From Salarias fasciatus (Eukaryota; Chordata; Actinopteri; Blenniiformes; Blenniidae): a DNA stretch of 64,000 nt. The translations under genes were made by a program, and so were the position numbers. The DNA is taken from assembly GCF_902148845.1 (NCBI RefSeq), contig NC_043757.1:19908842-19972841 (forward strand), in the 5' to 3' direction. The notes beneath the pieces are model-generated. The model ran no database searches, had not been told where the DNA came from, and saw nothing but the letters and a program-made list of their open reading frames with translations. The stretch's first letter is position 1, and each line of letters opens with the position of its first letter. Shown here piece by piece: positions 12,590 to 23,096 of this stretch.

Positions 12590-13390
12590 GCTGTGTTGTG
12601 AAATGGCTGTTGTTCATATTACAAAGTCATAATTTCAGTGAAAGTGCACAATGTCAAATATTTACATTAAATGCTTAATATTAAATATGATGCACTTTAT
12701 ATTGTTTAAAAAAACAATGTTGGTTTAAAACTGATACATTGTTGCCAACTCTCCAGCCAGGAAAGTTCCAAATGACCTCATCATCCAATTTGCATAGCTG
12801 CTCATTTGCATATCTGTGTCGAATTAGATGACGTCATTCAAAACGATACATTGTTGCTAAATACCCAGTCAGGAAAGTTCTAAATGACGTCATCATACAG
12901 AATGAGGGACCCATATGGTGCTTAGTGTGTCACGTGATATGACAGAGATACAGCCATAGAGTCCTAATCCTGAAAAAGCAGCTTCTAAATAGAAGCACAG
13001 ACATCTATTGACATACATCTAATGTGTTTTATTATTCTTTTACAAATGTAGAAATGTTATCTGCAGTGGCGAATCAAATTTGCTGGTGTCTTGTCTCATA
13101 TTACCGCACAGTAACATTTGAATAGTTTGGATTAATGTAGTATTTCCTGTTTGTAATTTATTCTGTCAAAGTGTCCATTTATTTCATTAATCATATATGC
13201 AGTTCCATAATAAATAATGGAGCATCTCTTCTTTGACAAATTTAAATACGTTTTTTAAAGCAATTCAGTAATTACTTTACCTAGTAATTACTTTTAAAAT
13301 ATTACAACGCAGTTACAAACTCAATTATTTTTTTGAAGAAATAACTAGTAACGACAACTAATTTTAAAATTAACTTACCCAACACAGTTC
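12590..13390 (-). mobile_element. Non-autonomous DNA-transposon-like repeat, right copy (inverted)
   Basis: This is the reverse complement of the element at 3,683-4,380. It ends in 'taacttacccaacac', matching the opposite copy's 'gtgttgttgggcaagtta'. Shared internal blocks include 'gacatctattgacatacatc' and 'gtccatttatttcattaat'. It looks non-coding and non-autonomous. Its left border is uncertain, set where similarity to the other copy fades. Confidence 0.5.
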
Positions 13391-13859
13391 ATCAGCTTAT
13401 TAAACTACAATTATTTCATGAAATCCCTGTTTAACTTCAACTCATGACATTACAATGGCTCAACCGATCATTTTTAATCACATAATTTTGAATGATTGAC
13501 AAAAGTGCACACACCTATATATATACATATATATGCCCATTATTCTCAAATTTCTCTCGTACATTTACTTTTCATAGTTACTGATGATTAATAGATCACT
13601 GTACTGACTTGATTATTGAGAAACAAAACATCTTATTAAAATAAATGAAGTTTTCGTCTGTATTCTGTGTCTCCAAGGAATGGCATACCATACCGCACAT
13701 GTATAGAGACTTTCCTCCTCGATTTGGGGTTGCAGAGGAAGCTGGGCGGTCTCATTCTTCATGGGTGGAGTTCACATGTCAGGAAATGTGACAACAGAAG
13801 GCTGAAAAAATGTCTCTGCTCTCATGAGGCTGCTTTCACCGGATTTCCAAACACACCAA
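13391..13859. other. Non-coding stretch, nothing recognised
   Basis: AT-rich DNA with a short (TA)-rich run near 13,517-13,535. No gene or repeat is recognised. Confidence 0.4.
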
Positions 13860-14090
13860 ACTCTGCCGCCATGGAGGAGAAGGTATGAACGCGACCGGCG
13901 CGGAGGTACGTTTATCAGCTCCTTGTTCTGGACGGAAACAGATTTGGTTCTGAAAACTTTTCCTCTGTAAACTCGTAGATTCGCCGCCAGCGTGTAAAAC
14001 TCAGTAAACGTCTGACAGACCGCGACTGTGCAGCTCCTGAAGTGACTAATATGACTGGAATAACATTTGTCCGTCGCCATCTTTGCGTAA
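13860..14090. promoter_or_regulatory. GC-rich patch, probable itprip promoter / first exon
   Basis: A CpG-rich patch in otherwise AT-rich DNA. On + it holds a textbook start context, gccgccATGG, at about 13,865-13,873, then GAGAAG and a splice donor (gtatga). On - there is another start-like ATGGCGACGG at 14,080 that opens a frame toward a possible donor near 13,908. The patch lies about 2.2 kb upstream of the itprip coding exon, which has a splice acceptor in its 5' UTR, so the + segment is a plausible itprip first exon. Neither exon is proven. Confidence 0.4.
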
Positions 14091-16050
14091 TTAGCGGTTT
14101 TTTTATTGTGTTACCAAGACAACAGAAGAGGTGATGCTACGTCACTGCACGTCTCTATTCTTCAATTCACTCTCGCGCGTTGACGTCCTCTTTTCTTTAA
14201 TCCGTTCATAATACTGTATTGCACTAACTTCATACAAATACCATTTATATCATGTATATCATACCACCATCACCATGCCCATAGTGTCCATGGGAAAAGT
14301 GGTCAGCTACTTCTTCCAAATGCCATTTTTCATCATAATATGTAGTTTTACTGCTTATATTTTCAATAGAGGAACTATTTTGTTTCCGTGTGGATAAGTC
14401 TACTGTCATCTTGAGTTTGATGTACAGACTTCAACTGTGATAGACAATCCTCCATCATAGAGCAAACACAGGGAGACTGACCTGCGGGCAATTCATAATC
14501 ACCAGTTAACCACAAATGCATGGTTTTTACACTGCAGGAGGGAGGCAGAAAAAAAACACACAAGAAGACCATGCACACTGCAAATGAAGGCCTCCAAGAA
14601 TGTAGTCGAACCACGACCTCACAATGAGGGGAGCTCAATCAATGTTTATTTTAAAAAAAAAAGTATCATTTTAATTACTGACACGCATGTGATTTCTTAT
14701 GTATGTATTTACTACATGTGCTTGAACTAAATCAGTGTGGAAATGTTTTCCTAGACAGTGTTGGCTCAGATGCTGAAACTCCATCTTCGATACATACTAT
14801 GTTGCACATTTTTTTTATCTTACAGCACAAATTACATCACTATTTCCATATGTGTCGAGTTTGCAAGTAGTCAATATACTTCTCGTTTCATGCATAAAAG
14901 GAATTACAGATGTCTTTGAGGACATATCTTATAATGGGAATTACAATTCAGACATATTTTTTCTTTACTTTAATTGAAAAAAAAAACTTTACACATTGAA
15001 TAAAGCAGAGTTCATCGTCTCAAGTCAACTCAAAACAGTGAGATTCTTGGAAGATTAAAACTCAGTTTATGTTTTTGTGGTCTGTAACATTCTTCAGCAA
15101 TTTTACATGAGCCGCATTTCTGGCCTTGAGTCTGGCAGCGTGTTTGTTTTGATGGACAAATGTTGTAAGTGTTGGAAAATGTCCCAGTGAGTAAGTCATG
15201 GGAAGTTTCCCCGGCTCTCTGGCTTTACATACCCCACGATTACTGCTCTCATTTAGGAGCCTCAGCCTTTAAGAGAACAGTTCATTGTCTCATGACGCTC
15301 GAGTCAGATAATAATACAAATACACTTCCTTTTGCTTCTTGCACTTTGCATGTCAGAGGAAGTTTCTCTGGGTGTTTTATTTTAAGCAATGTTAAGGTGA
15401 TACTGTAATTCAGTCCATCGTCACAAAACATTCCAAATCAACAGTTTTCCTTCTGATCTTACAATAATAATTTTCAGTGTTATAAGTGAGAAGAAAATCT
15501 AGACTATTAGTCATAAATTGTGTTTTCAAACACCACACATGGTTAAATTCTGCCACTCTGGGAACATAAGCAGCAGGCTTATGTAATTTCCTCCTTTGCA
15601 TTGCAATGCTTGTTAGCCGTCTGTGACGTTCAGGAAGGATTATAATACAGTGCAAGTATTTTCCGCATTGCAGAATGTTATTAAAACTTAATTGAACAAA
15701 TTGTAAGAACACTGCTGTTTTTCACTGTTTTTTGGGTAAATGTCAGCAGGATGTACGGGTTAGGAGACACAATATGTGGTCGCTAAATATGGTTATCAGA
15801 AGGGCGATGTTCTTCCAAAGAGCTCAATGTTCCTTCCTCTTATGTTGCAAAGTCCGATACTGGACTAGTGCGTCACTGCCTCTATATTTAGAGGTACAAA
15901 CGGAGCTTTTTCCCCTTGTTGGGTGGAGCGCTTTATAAGAATAACTGAATTGGTTATAGATATTATGATAGGAAACACTTTTATCATTTGTTTTTTCTCA
16001 TGATTTTTATTCACCCAAAACTACTTTCATTTTTTGTCCTTTTCTTTTAG
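14091..16050. other. Probable itprip intron / intergenic DNA
   Basis: No coding exon is recognised. If 13,860-13,885 is the first exon, this is the intron, ending at the acceptor 'tttcttttag' (AG at 16,049-16,050). It contains one dispersed repeat fragment at 14,478-14,637. Confidence 0.45.
14478..14637 (-). repeat. Teleost dispersed repeat fragment
   Basis: The segment carries, in reverse orientation, 'gggcaattcataatcaccag', then 'ttaaccacaaatgcatgg', then a 'gtagtcgaaccacgacctca' block. This is the order seen in a common fish repeat that reads 'ggttcgaacc ... gttaactggtgattat' on the other strand. The open frame on the minus strand here is only this repeat. Confidence 0.55.
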
Positions 16051-16072
16051 GGTCAGAGCTGCGGCTGCTGGG

Positions 16073-16115
16073 ATGTTCACTCAATCCTTGAATGCCTCTG
16101 GTGAAAACTAGCTGA
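16073..16115 (+). promoter_or_regulatory. Two overlapping upstream ORFs in the itprip leader
   Basis: Downstream of the 5' UTR acceptor, two short ORFs precede the itprip start. One runs 16,073-16,111 (ATG TTC ... AAC TAG, 12 codons plus stop). The other is in another frame, 16,092-16,115 (ATG CCT ... AGC TGA, 7 codons plus stop), and its stop ends only two bases before the main ATG. Such uORFs usually lower translation of the main frame and can allow reinitiation. Confidence 0.5.
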
Positions 16116-16117
16116 AG

Positions 16118-17728
16118 ATGCAGGGGGCGATTGCACGAGTGTGCATGGTGGTGGCCGCTGCCATATTGAACCACCCCTTGCTCTTTCCTCAAGAAAACGT
16201 CACCATCCCAGAGCAGGACGACGAGCTGATGGCTCGGATGCGGGAGCATGAGGAGAGGCTGGAGATGGAGCAGGCCAAGCTGGAGAAAGAGCTATCTGAG
16301 CTGGACTCAAAGCAGGAAGAAACCAGCTGGGATGAAGGTTATAGCTGGTACTTCTGGAGCACGCTGTCTTTTCTCATATTTTTCACGATTGAGATGTGCA
16401 GGGTGGATTTTGCTGAAACGGAAATCCGGCCAGTGGAGGATGAGGACGTATTTTCAGAAAATGGATCAATCACTTCCAAGACGATGGTGCTGGATAAGGA
16501 CATCCTGAGCAACTTCTGTGACAAATGCACCTACACCTCGGCCCACGAAAACTGGAGAGTGAGGGAGTTTGCCGAGGGTTTTGCGGACGACTTGCTGGAG
16601 TCCCTCAGAAGTGTGTGCGACCGCGAGATGGACATGGAAGTCGGGGACTTTGTTGGGATTGGAAGCATGTTTGAGTCTTGGACGGTGTGCAAGCCCCTCA
16701 CGTGTGACCTGATAGTGCCTTTTTCCCCTCCTTTCCCGCACTCCTTTCAGTACGAGCTGTGGTGCAGCCCAGCCAGTGACGTACCTCCAGACATGGAGGG
16801 CTGTGGCAGGATCAAGGTGACCAGGTTCGGGGAGGGTGAGGAGGGATGTCTGTGCGGATCTGCCAACCTGGGTGAGGACATGCTTTGTCTGTTGCACAGC
16901 AAGAATGACTCAGTCAAAGTGAACCACACCCCTGAGGAGCTGCTGTGCTCAAAGAACACTCATTTCTTAGCCAAAGACCAAGTCATGAAGTGGTTTCAGA
17001 TCTCTATAACCAAAGCGTGGGGACGGATTTCCCACAAGTACGACTTTGATGTCAACTTTCGCAACCTGGATGCTGCAGGTGCTCTGAAAGTCCGATTCCG
17101 TTCCGGGAAAGTCATTGTGTTGAACATCATCCCCGTGGTGCAGCTGGAGGGCACCGATGCTTTTTTTGTCTCACACTTTCCCTCACAGTGTGACGCCTGC
17201 CCAGACCCACACTGGCCTCTCTCGTTTGCCATGTACGAGAGGAATTTGCTCAAATATTTTGCCAAGCGCCTACCCCAACATTCCTGTCATTTGCACTGCC
17301 TCCAGATTGCCACTTTCTTACACAGGAAGCAGTCCCGGCTCACGGGGGAAACTGCCCTGACGAACTACCACCTGAAGACTGCTTTGCTGCACTTGCTGCT
17401 GAGCAGCAGGCCCTGTGCATGGGGCGCAGAGAACATGGAGCACAGGCTGCGGGACGTGCTGGGCTTCGTGCAGAGGAGTCTGCTGGAGAAAAGACTCAAC
17501 CATGTTCTCATTGGAAATGGCAAAGTGCCAGAAGAAATCGGCGTTCCCAAGATGATTCGCAAAGCGGGGCCCGTGAATCTGTTCAGGTCTCTGGTGTTGC
17601 AGAGGGATCTTTACACAGCAACCATCAGGCATTTTCAGGAGATGTTGAGGAATGCATCTGTACTCATCCAAGAGTACACACCTCACTTATCAAATGGTGG
17701 ATTACACCAAGACATAGGGGAGTGCTAG
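16118..17728 (+). CDS. itprip: Inositol 1,4,5-trisphosphate receptor-interacting protein
   Basis: ITPRIP (DANGER) binds the IP3 receptor and strengthens calcium inhibition of calcium release; its fold belongs to the Mab-21 superfamily. The 536-residue frame is uninterrupted and matches the family from end to end (human 547 residues), including the N-terminal RVCMVV...NHPLLFP block, DMEVGDFVGIGSM, CGSANLGEDMLCLLH and KQSRLTG. The N-terminus is signal-like, residues 33-65 are acidic and coiled-coil-like, and a hydrophobic segment (about 77-93, FWSTLSFLIFFTIEM) looks membrane-spanning. A possible N-glycosylation site is NVT at 27-29. The whole protein lies in one exon, as in other vertebrates. 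The start is chosen because the family similarity begins at this Met. A polyadenylation-like AATAAA lies near 18,075. Confidence 0.95.
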   Translation: MQGAIARVCMVVAAAILNHPLLFPQENVTIPEQDDELMARMREHEERLEMEQAKLEKELSELDSKQEETSWDEGYSWYFWSTLSFLIFFTIEMCRVDFAETEIRPVEDEDVFSENGSITSKTMVLDKDILSNFCDKCTYTSAHENWRVREFAEGFADDLLESLRSVCDREMDMEVGDFVGIGSMFESWTVCKPLTCDLIVPFSPPFPHSFQYELWCSPASDVPPDMEGCGRIKVTRFGEGEEGCLCGSANLGEDMLCLLHSKNDSVKVNHTPEELLCSKNTHFLAKDQVMKWFQISITKAWGRISHKYDFDVNFRNLDAAGALKVRFRSGKVIVLNIIPVVQLEGTDAFFVSHFPSQCDACPDPHWPLSFAMYERNLLKYFAKRLPQHSCHLHCLQIATFLHRKQSRLTGETALTNYHLKTALLHLLLSSRPCAWGAENMEHRLRDVLGFVQRSLLEKRLNHVLIGNGKVPEEIGVPKMIRKAGPVNLFRSLVLQRDLYTATIRHFQEMLRNASVLIQEYTPHLSNGGLHQDIGEC

Positions 17729-18691
17729 GCATACTAATTTTATTTTTTCCTTTTAATGTTACTCAGTGTTATAAAGTTACTTAAAAAAAAAAAAAACGAC
17801 ACAAAAATAAGTTGTGACTGGAAATACGTGGTTTACTGTGGATTTTTTTTCTACATCCGCAGATGTACTATATTCACATTACAACTTAAAGTCTATTATA
17901 TTTATTTTGATATTTGTAACACCTGAGCATCTTAATAGTGTCTTGACAAGGGTGAAATACACTCAGTAGACTGTGTTGCTTTTGAAGTCATATTTCCTAA
18001 AGACAGACACCCCCTGCTGGTGAAAACAAGCAACCACAAGCAAATGGGAATCTTTTACAAAATATATTTTCATTAATAAAAGAGATGATAGTTTTGTCAT
18101 TGTGTTTTCTAATTTTTTACCTCTCAGATTTTGACTGTATTAAAGAGATAACCAACCGAGGACCCCCAGTTTGTTAAAAGGGAAGACCTCATATATCTAT
18201 AATGCAACTTTATATGTATTGTAGCTCAAAAAGGCAATACAGATTTAGAGATACATGCAGTTTTTATTTCATGTCATGTTCTTGAAATACATCATTGAAA
18301 TGACCGAGTCAGAAATGGACCTGGTTCAAATTACAGAAATGTCTATTTTCCTTCATGACAAACCACCATTTGTGTGACCAATAAAAGAAACTTTCACTCT
18401 ACAAAAGTTAACATCTATTGTATCAATGGTATAAAAATACCTGATGACGTTTAACAAATATAAATTGGCAGGATTTTTTCCCCCTGAAGGCTTCAAATGG
18501 TTGGAAAAAAAGAATGAAAATGACTCCTGAGAAAGAAAATAGGTAAATAAATTGAGGCTTGACAATTTGAAATATCAATTTTTAAATGAAAATCATCATT
18601 AAAGCTCAAGAAGGCAGCTGAACCGTGTAGGGCCAACTGCATGGGTGTGTTGTCAGTCACACTGTGGCCCACTGTGGGAAGGACGGCAACT

Positions 18692-21239
18692 CTACAGGCC
18701 GATGTCGTAGTTAGGTTTGCCAGCAACGTAGCTCTCGTAGAAAATCTTGTGGTTTTCCAAACTGTGTGCGGTGGCTTTGACAGCTGGATCCTCCAACATG
18801 CGCTCGATCCACTTCTTCAGCTCAGGTGCGCTGTCCACACATCTGCAAAGACAAAGAATCACAGTATGAACACACCGGAGCTTGTAAAAAAACTTTGGTG
18901 AACCAAATGGTTTGTGAACATTTGAAGTGAAAGTTCAAGCTGCCTATTCTCCAGCAGGTTACATCACCTCTCCTGGAGGATTGCAAGTCATCTTTACAAG
19001 CTTTCACCATGTCAGATGCTATAAAATAATATTGGGCAAGATTTTCTTATCATGATGATAATTCACTGAATTTCCTGCTATATATTTTACATATCTGACT
19101 TTTATATGGCATCTAATATTTGCTCAACTCAGATGACAATCAAGCGACTTAATAAATAAAACATATTTATTGTGAAATGACCTCAAAGCTTATTTGTATC
19201 TTAAACTCACTGTTTCACGTCGAAGACCTCCAGCCTCTCAAACCATGGCCATATCATGTAGTCGATCATTGTGATGGAGTCGCCACCAAAGAACTTTGTC
19301 TTCTTCTTAGTGAGGACCTGAAAAAAATAAATTAATTTCTGTTAAATTGAAAAACAGAAACAGATCACATGCATCTTAAAAGAAAATATGGACAGATGTG
19401 AAGTAACTTTAAAAACATACCGCATCCAGTTTGGTGAAACTGTCTTTGAGTTCACTGAGCAGCCCTGAGACATCTTCACCTTTCTTCCTCCCCATTGTAA
19501 TCCTGTAGTAGTAACCTGGTATCTGTAGAAAAAAAGTGACAATGTAAGTGCTTGATGAGGGTAGACAAGCAAAACAGGATCTGGACATTTGGAATGTAAC
19601 AAACCTTAAATTGCTCCAGCATCATCCTCTGCTGTGCTTTCTCAAGAGGAGTTGGAGGAAGCAACTTCTTCCCGGGGTACACTTCATCCAGGTAGTCACA
19701 GGTGATGGGGGACTCAAAGATCACCTCACCAGCAGACGTCTCCAGGGTTGGAACAAGACCCAGAGGATTCTTCTCCAGGAACCAGTCAGGCTTGTCAACC
19801 AGGTGGACGTTAACAACTTCATACCTGACACACAAGGGTAGGTGGAAGAAGGTTATTTTATGCAAAAGAAAAAAATCAAGCAAGCTGATAATGTGTTAAA
19901 GTGCAAAAAGAAACATTATTTACTTGATTCCTTTAGCAATCAGCACCAATAATGTCCTCTGTGCAAAAGGGCAGAACCTCATGCTGTAGATTCTGATGGT
20001 GTCTGCTGGCACTGGACCGGGTGCGGCACTGCCTGATAAGAGAAAATAACATTTATTAATCTTTATCAATATTTTACAGCATTATTAGTAAATCACAATG
20101 TCACTGGTTTCATTACATTAAAAATGGCCCAAATTATTACTTTATTGGCGGGTACATTATTGGTTGCTCCACCCTTCTTTTGTTCCTTGACCCTTGGCCC
20201 ATCTAATAAAGGACTGACTTTAAGACTTTTAGAAAACTGCTCAGATATATTTTATGCAAAAGTGATGAAAGTGAAACAACATATTAACAGATTCAGGACT
20301 GTTACTTGTACTCTAAAATAAACTGTTTTGAAAATGTGTTGAGCTGTTTGAATCTCAGACCTTCTGAAAATATTACAATGCTCTCAAACAGTATTCACCA
20401 TATGAGAGCATTGTCCTACCTGTTATATAAATTACACTTACTTGTATTCTCTCTGTCACGAGTTTTCAAATGTGTACTTTTCCACCCAATTCAAGTAAGT
20501 AAAGTATTTTAATAAATCTCTTTTCTCAGATAAAATCACAGAGTGCTGTACAGCACAAGGTAGAAGATATGCAATTCAAGAAAGATTATACTGTGCAAGA
20601 AAAATGGTTATCATGATTAAATGGTAAGATTTCAACTTTCAACATCTTCATTGCATTGTGTTTCTATTGGCATCTTGCACATTGTTCCCATGTCTGTTAA
20701 ATCAGATTTGTCCATGTATTCAGAAGTATTTTCATCCTGAATTACTAATATCATACTAGACTGAATTTGCATCAAGGTCACATTGTCTACAATAAAATCA
20801 CCTGGACTCTGACCTTACAGGGTTTTTTTTTTTTTTTTTTTTTGCTAACAGTTTTGATGACACCACGTTGACTGCAGTGCCTTTTGCTCTAAAATAAACC
20901 AAGGAAGGACTTATAAAACAAGCAGCTGGTAATAGTTAGCAGAACATTACATAATGATAACGTGACAGTCATGTTTAAACAGGCGTCGAATAGCTTCACT
21001 GTTCGCAGGACATCGACTCTGATGCAGAGTCACTATGACAATGCAAAAACTCTCCCTTCATTCCTGCCTCAGACACCAAACAAGCCCACATGCAACCTTT
21101 TTTTCATTTAAAGGAACTTTTCTGAAAACTGAAAGTAATGCAATCCTCTGAGTAGAAAATGAAACAACATAAACTCAATTTGTATCTCTTAAACAATGCA
21201 GACTTTCTCACCTTTAGCGAGACTCTTCTCAGATGGCAT
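18692..21239 (-). CDS. gsto: Glutathione S-transferase omega, copy 1 (intact)
   Basis: Omega-class GSTs are cytosolic glutathione-dependent thioltransferases and dehydroascorbate reductases that use an N-terminal cysteine. Six exons join in phase: 21239-21212, 20032-19924, 19824-19605, 19522-19421, 19317-19211, 18842-18692. The product is 238 residues (human GSTO1: 241). It shows the catalytic motif RFCPFAQR in exon 2, the GSH-site block [10 protein letters not shown] with [21 protein letters not shown] in exon 3, and the helical C-terminal domain with [14 protein letters not shown] in exon 5. One codon is missing at the end of exon 3 (QFK where the other copies have QFSK). Exons 4-6 are closest to copy 5 ([28 protein letters not shown]). 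It shares a promoter with a cfap43 fragment on the other strand. Confidence 0.92.
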
Positions 21240-21526
21240 GGTCACTCCGTAATAACAGTCAGGGCAGGATAAAAGTGAAATCAATTGCAGATTATCGTGC
21301 AGAGAAACCTCAACACTCACATCGCATGACACTTCCTGAGTATTTATTCTGTGCTTCAGTTCCGGGGTGGGCGGGCCCGCTCAAAAATCAGCCAATAGCG
21401 TGAGAGACTGGAATTGTGGTTCTCATGGTTATTGCGGTGTCAAGCAGCCGCGCTCCGCGCTTGAGAAGACTGAAGAAAACTTTTTGATGAAATAAAAAAT
21501 GCAGATATTTAGATTCTTGCCTTAAA
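21240..21526. promoter_or_regulatory. Bidirectional GSTO/cfap43 promoter, unit 1
   Basis: A 287-base spacer between two divergent start codons. It contains a GC-box-like 'cggggtgggcgggccc' at about 21,363-21,378 and a CCAAT box at 21,392-21,396. At 21,419-21,432 lies the place where the other units carry an RFX X-box; here it is degraded (three mismatches to GTNRCC-NN-RGYAAC). Confidence 0.7.
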
Positions 21527-21932
21527 ATGGACGACATTGGAGGCTTACAAATCAAGTATGAAGTTACTTTATTGGCACGTAGAGGCGGAACTACCGTCTT
21601 AATTTTGATACAATTCAGCTTCATGTTTTTTTTTCCGTTTTATGCTCTTCAGGTGGGCTCAGGGCTTCACAGACAAGGCTGTGGACTTTGTGGACAATGA
21701 AACAGTGTGTTCCCAGTGTGGTAGTCACATCTGTTTCCTGAACCTGCACACCAAAATACTCAAAGTGTTTCCGAGTCCTGGCAGAGGGGTCAGTGCTCTG
21801 ACAGCCAGTGGCAACAGTGGAGTTTTTGCTTTCTCCGAACAAAGACTGAGCCCATCCATATTTGTGTGCAGTTTCCCTGAGCTTCAGTTAAAGAATAAGC
21901 TCAGAGGTCATAAAATCATCCAGTTGTTCTGA
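21527..21932 (+). pseudogene. cfap43 5' fragment, copy A (open, truncated)
   Basis: The two exons correspond to cfap43 exons 1 and 2 (21527-21555; 21653-21906). They encode MDDIGGLQI and the first WD-repeat region (WAQGFTDKAVDFVDNETVC ... CSFPELQ). After exon 2 the donor is altered (AGAGGTCATA where the true gene has AAAGGTAAGG), so reading continues to a TGA at 21,930-21,932. Spliced at intron 1 only, it would give a 102-residue protein. An AATAAA lies at 21,975-21,980, where the true gene has AATGAA. No further cfap43 exon follows. It is either a truncated duplicate or a small new gene. Confidence 0.8.
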
Positions 21933-22018
21933 CTTAACTCTAGACGTGAAAGATCTTCTCAGTGCTCCTTTGTAAATAAAAAACACACTAAATTGCACCT
22001 ACAAACACACTCCAGGCT

Positions 22019-22320
22019 GTAATTCAGTTCACTTCAATTGGTTTTTATTTTTATATAGCACCAATTATACCACAGGTGACTCCACAGGAAGCACAAATTG
22101 CAAATCTCAGACTAGGAACAGAAAAATAGGAAGTAAAATCTCAGCTAAAATAAACCCTGTGGTCCACCACAGGTGATACAGACTTCAGGGGACATGCTCT
22201 TCTCAGTTGACCACAAAAGTTATTTACAAATGATAACATTAGAGCCAAGCAGTCCTCGATGCTTCCAGTCAGTGGAGTTGGTCATTTAAAATATCATGCT
22301 CCACAAAGGTGGAGCTTGCA
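22019..22320 (-). repeat. L2-type LINE fragment at the unit end
   Basis: The 3' tail (reverse complement 'ggtttttatttttatatagcacc') is joined directly to a piece of reverse transcriptase whose minus-strand translation includes SPEVCIT-CGGPQG, a degenerate form of the CGVPQGS motif. It is internally deleted and non-functional. The same fragment ends units 3 (about 30,270-30,567) and 4 (about 34,656-34,953), and its first part remains in unit 5 near 38,620-38,655. So it was in cfap43 intron 2 before the array expanded. Confidence 0.7.
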
Positions 22321-23096
22321 TACATTTTCTTCGTCATTTGTAACACCTGACTGTCTAAATAGGTGAAATACACTCAGTGGGACTGTGTTGCATTTGAAGT
22401 CATATTTCCTCTGGACAGAGACCCTCTGCTGGTGAAAACAAGCAGCAACAAGAAGTTATTGAGAAAGATTGCCTTACAGTCAAGTGGTTGCCTAAATGGG
22501 AATGTTTTACAAAATACTGATGACTATTTTCAGTAATAAAAGGGATAATACATTTGCTATTATGTCTTGTTATTTTATTCCAATTTTTATAAAAGCAACA
22601 TCTTCTGTTCATCACTGACCAAAACGCAAGTTCATGTATATTGCAACTCAAACACAAAATACAGATTTAGAAATACATGTATTTTTTATTTTGCATGTCA
22701 CACTCTTGAAATAGATCACTGACATCACCCCGAGTCAGAAAACTAATTTACCTGGTTCAAGCTATTGAAATGTATATTTTCTTGAATGACAAAACACCAT
22801 TTGCATGACCAATAAAGAAACTTTCACTCTACAAAAGATAACATCTATTGTATCAATGGTATTAAAAAAATACTCGACGGCATTAAACAAATATAAATTG
22901 GCAGGATTTATTCTCTCTGAAATTTTCACATGACAGGAAAAGAATGAATGAAAATGACCCCAAAAGGAAAAAAAGGGAGGTAAATAAATTGAACCTCGAT
23001 GATTTCATGAAATATCAATTTTTAAATGAAAATCATAATTTAAGCTCAAGAGGGCAGCTGAACCATATAGGGTCGACTTCATGGGTGTGTTGTCAG

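Noticed and set aside
14375-14638. Minus-strand 87-codon open frame downstream of the GC-rich patch
   Set aside because: It lies within a common fish dispersed repeat fragment.
16466-17686. Several minus-strand open frames over itprip
   Set aside because: They mirror the long + coding exon and have no splice or start context of their own.
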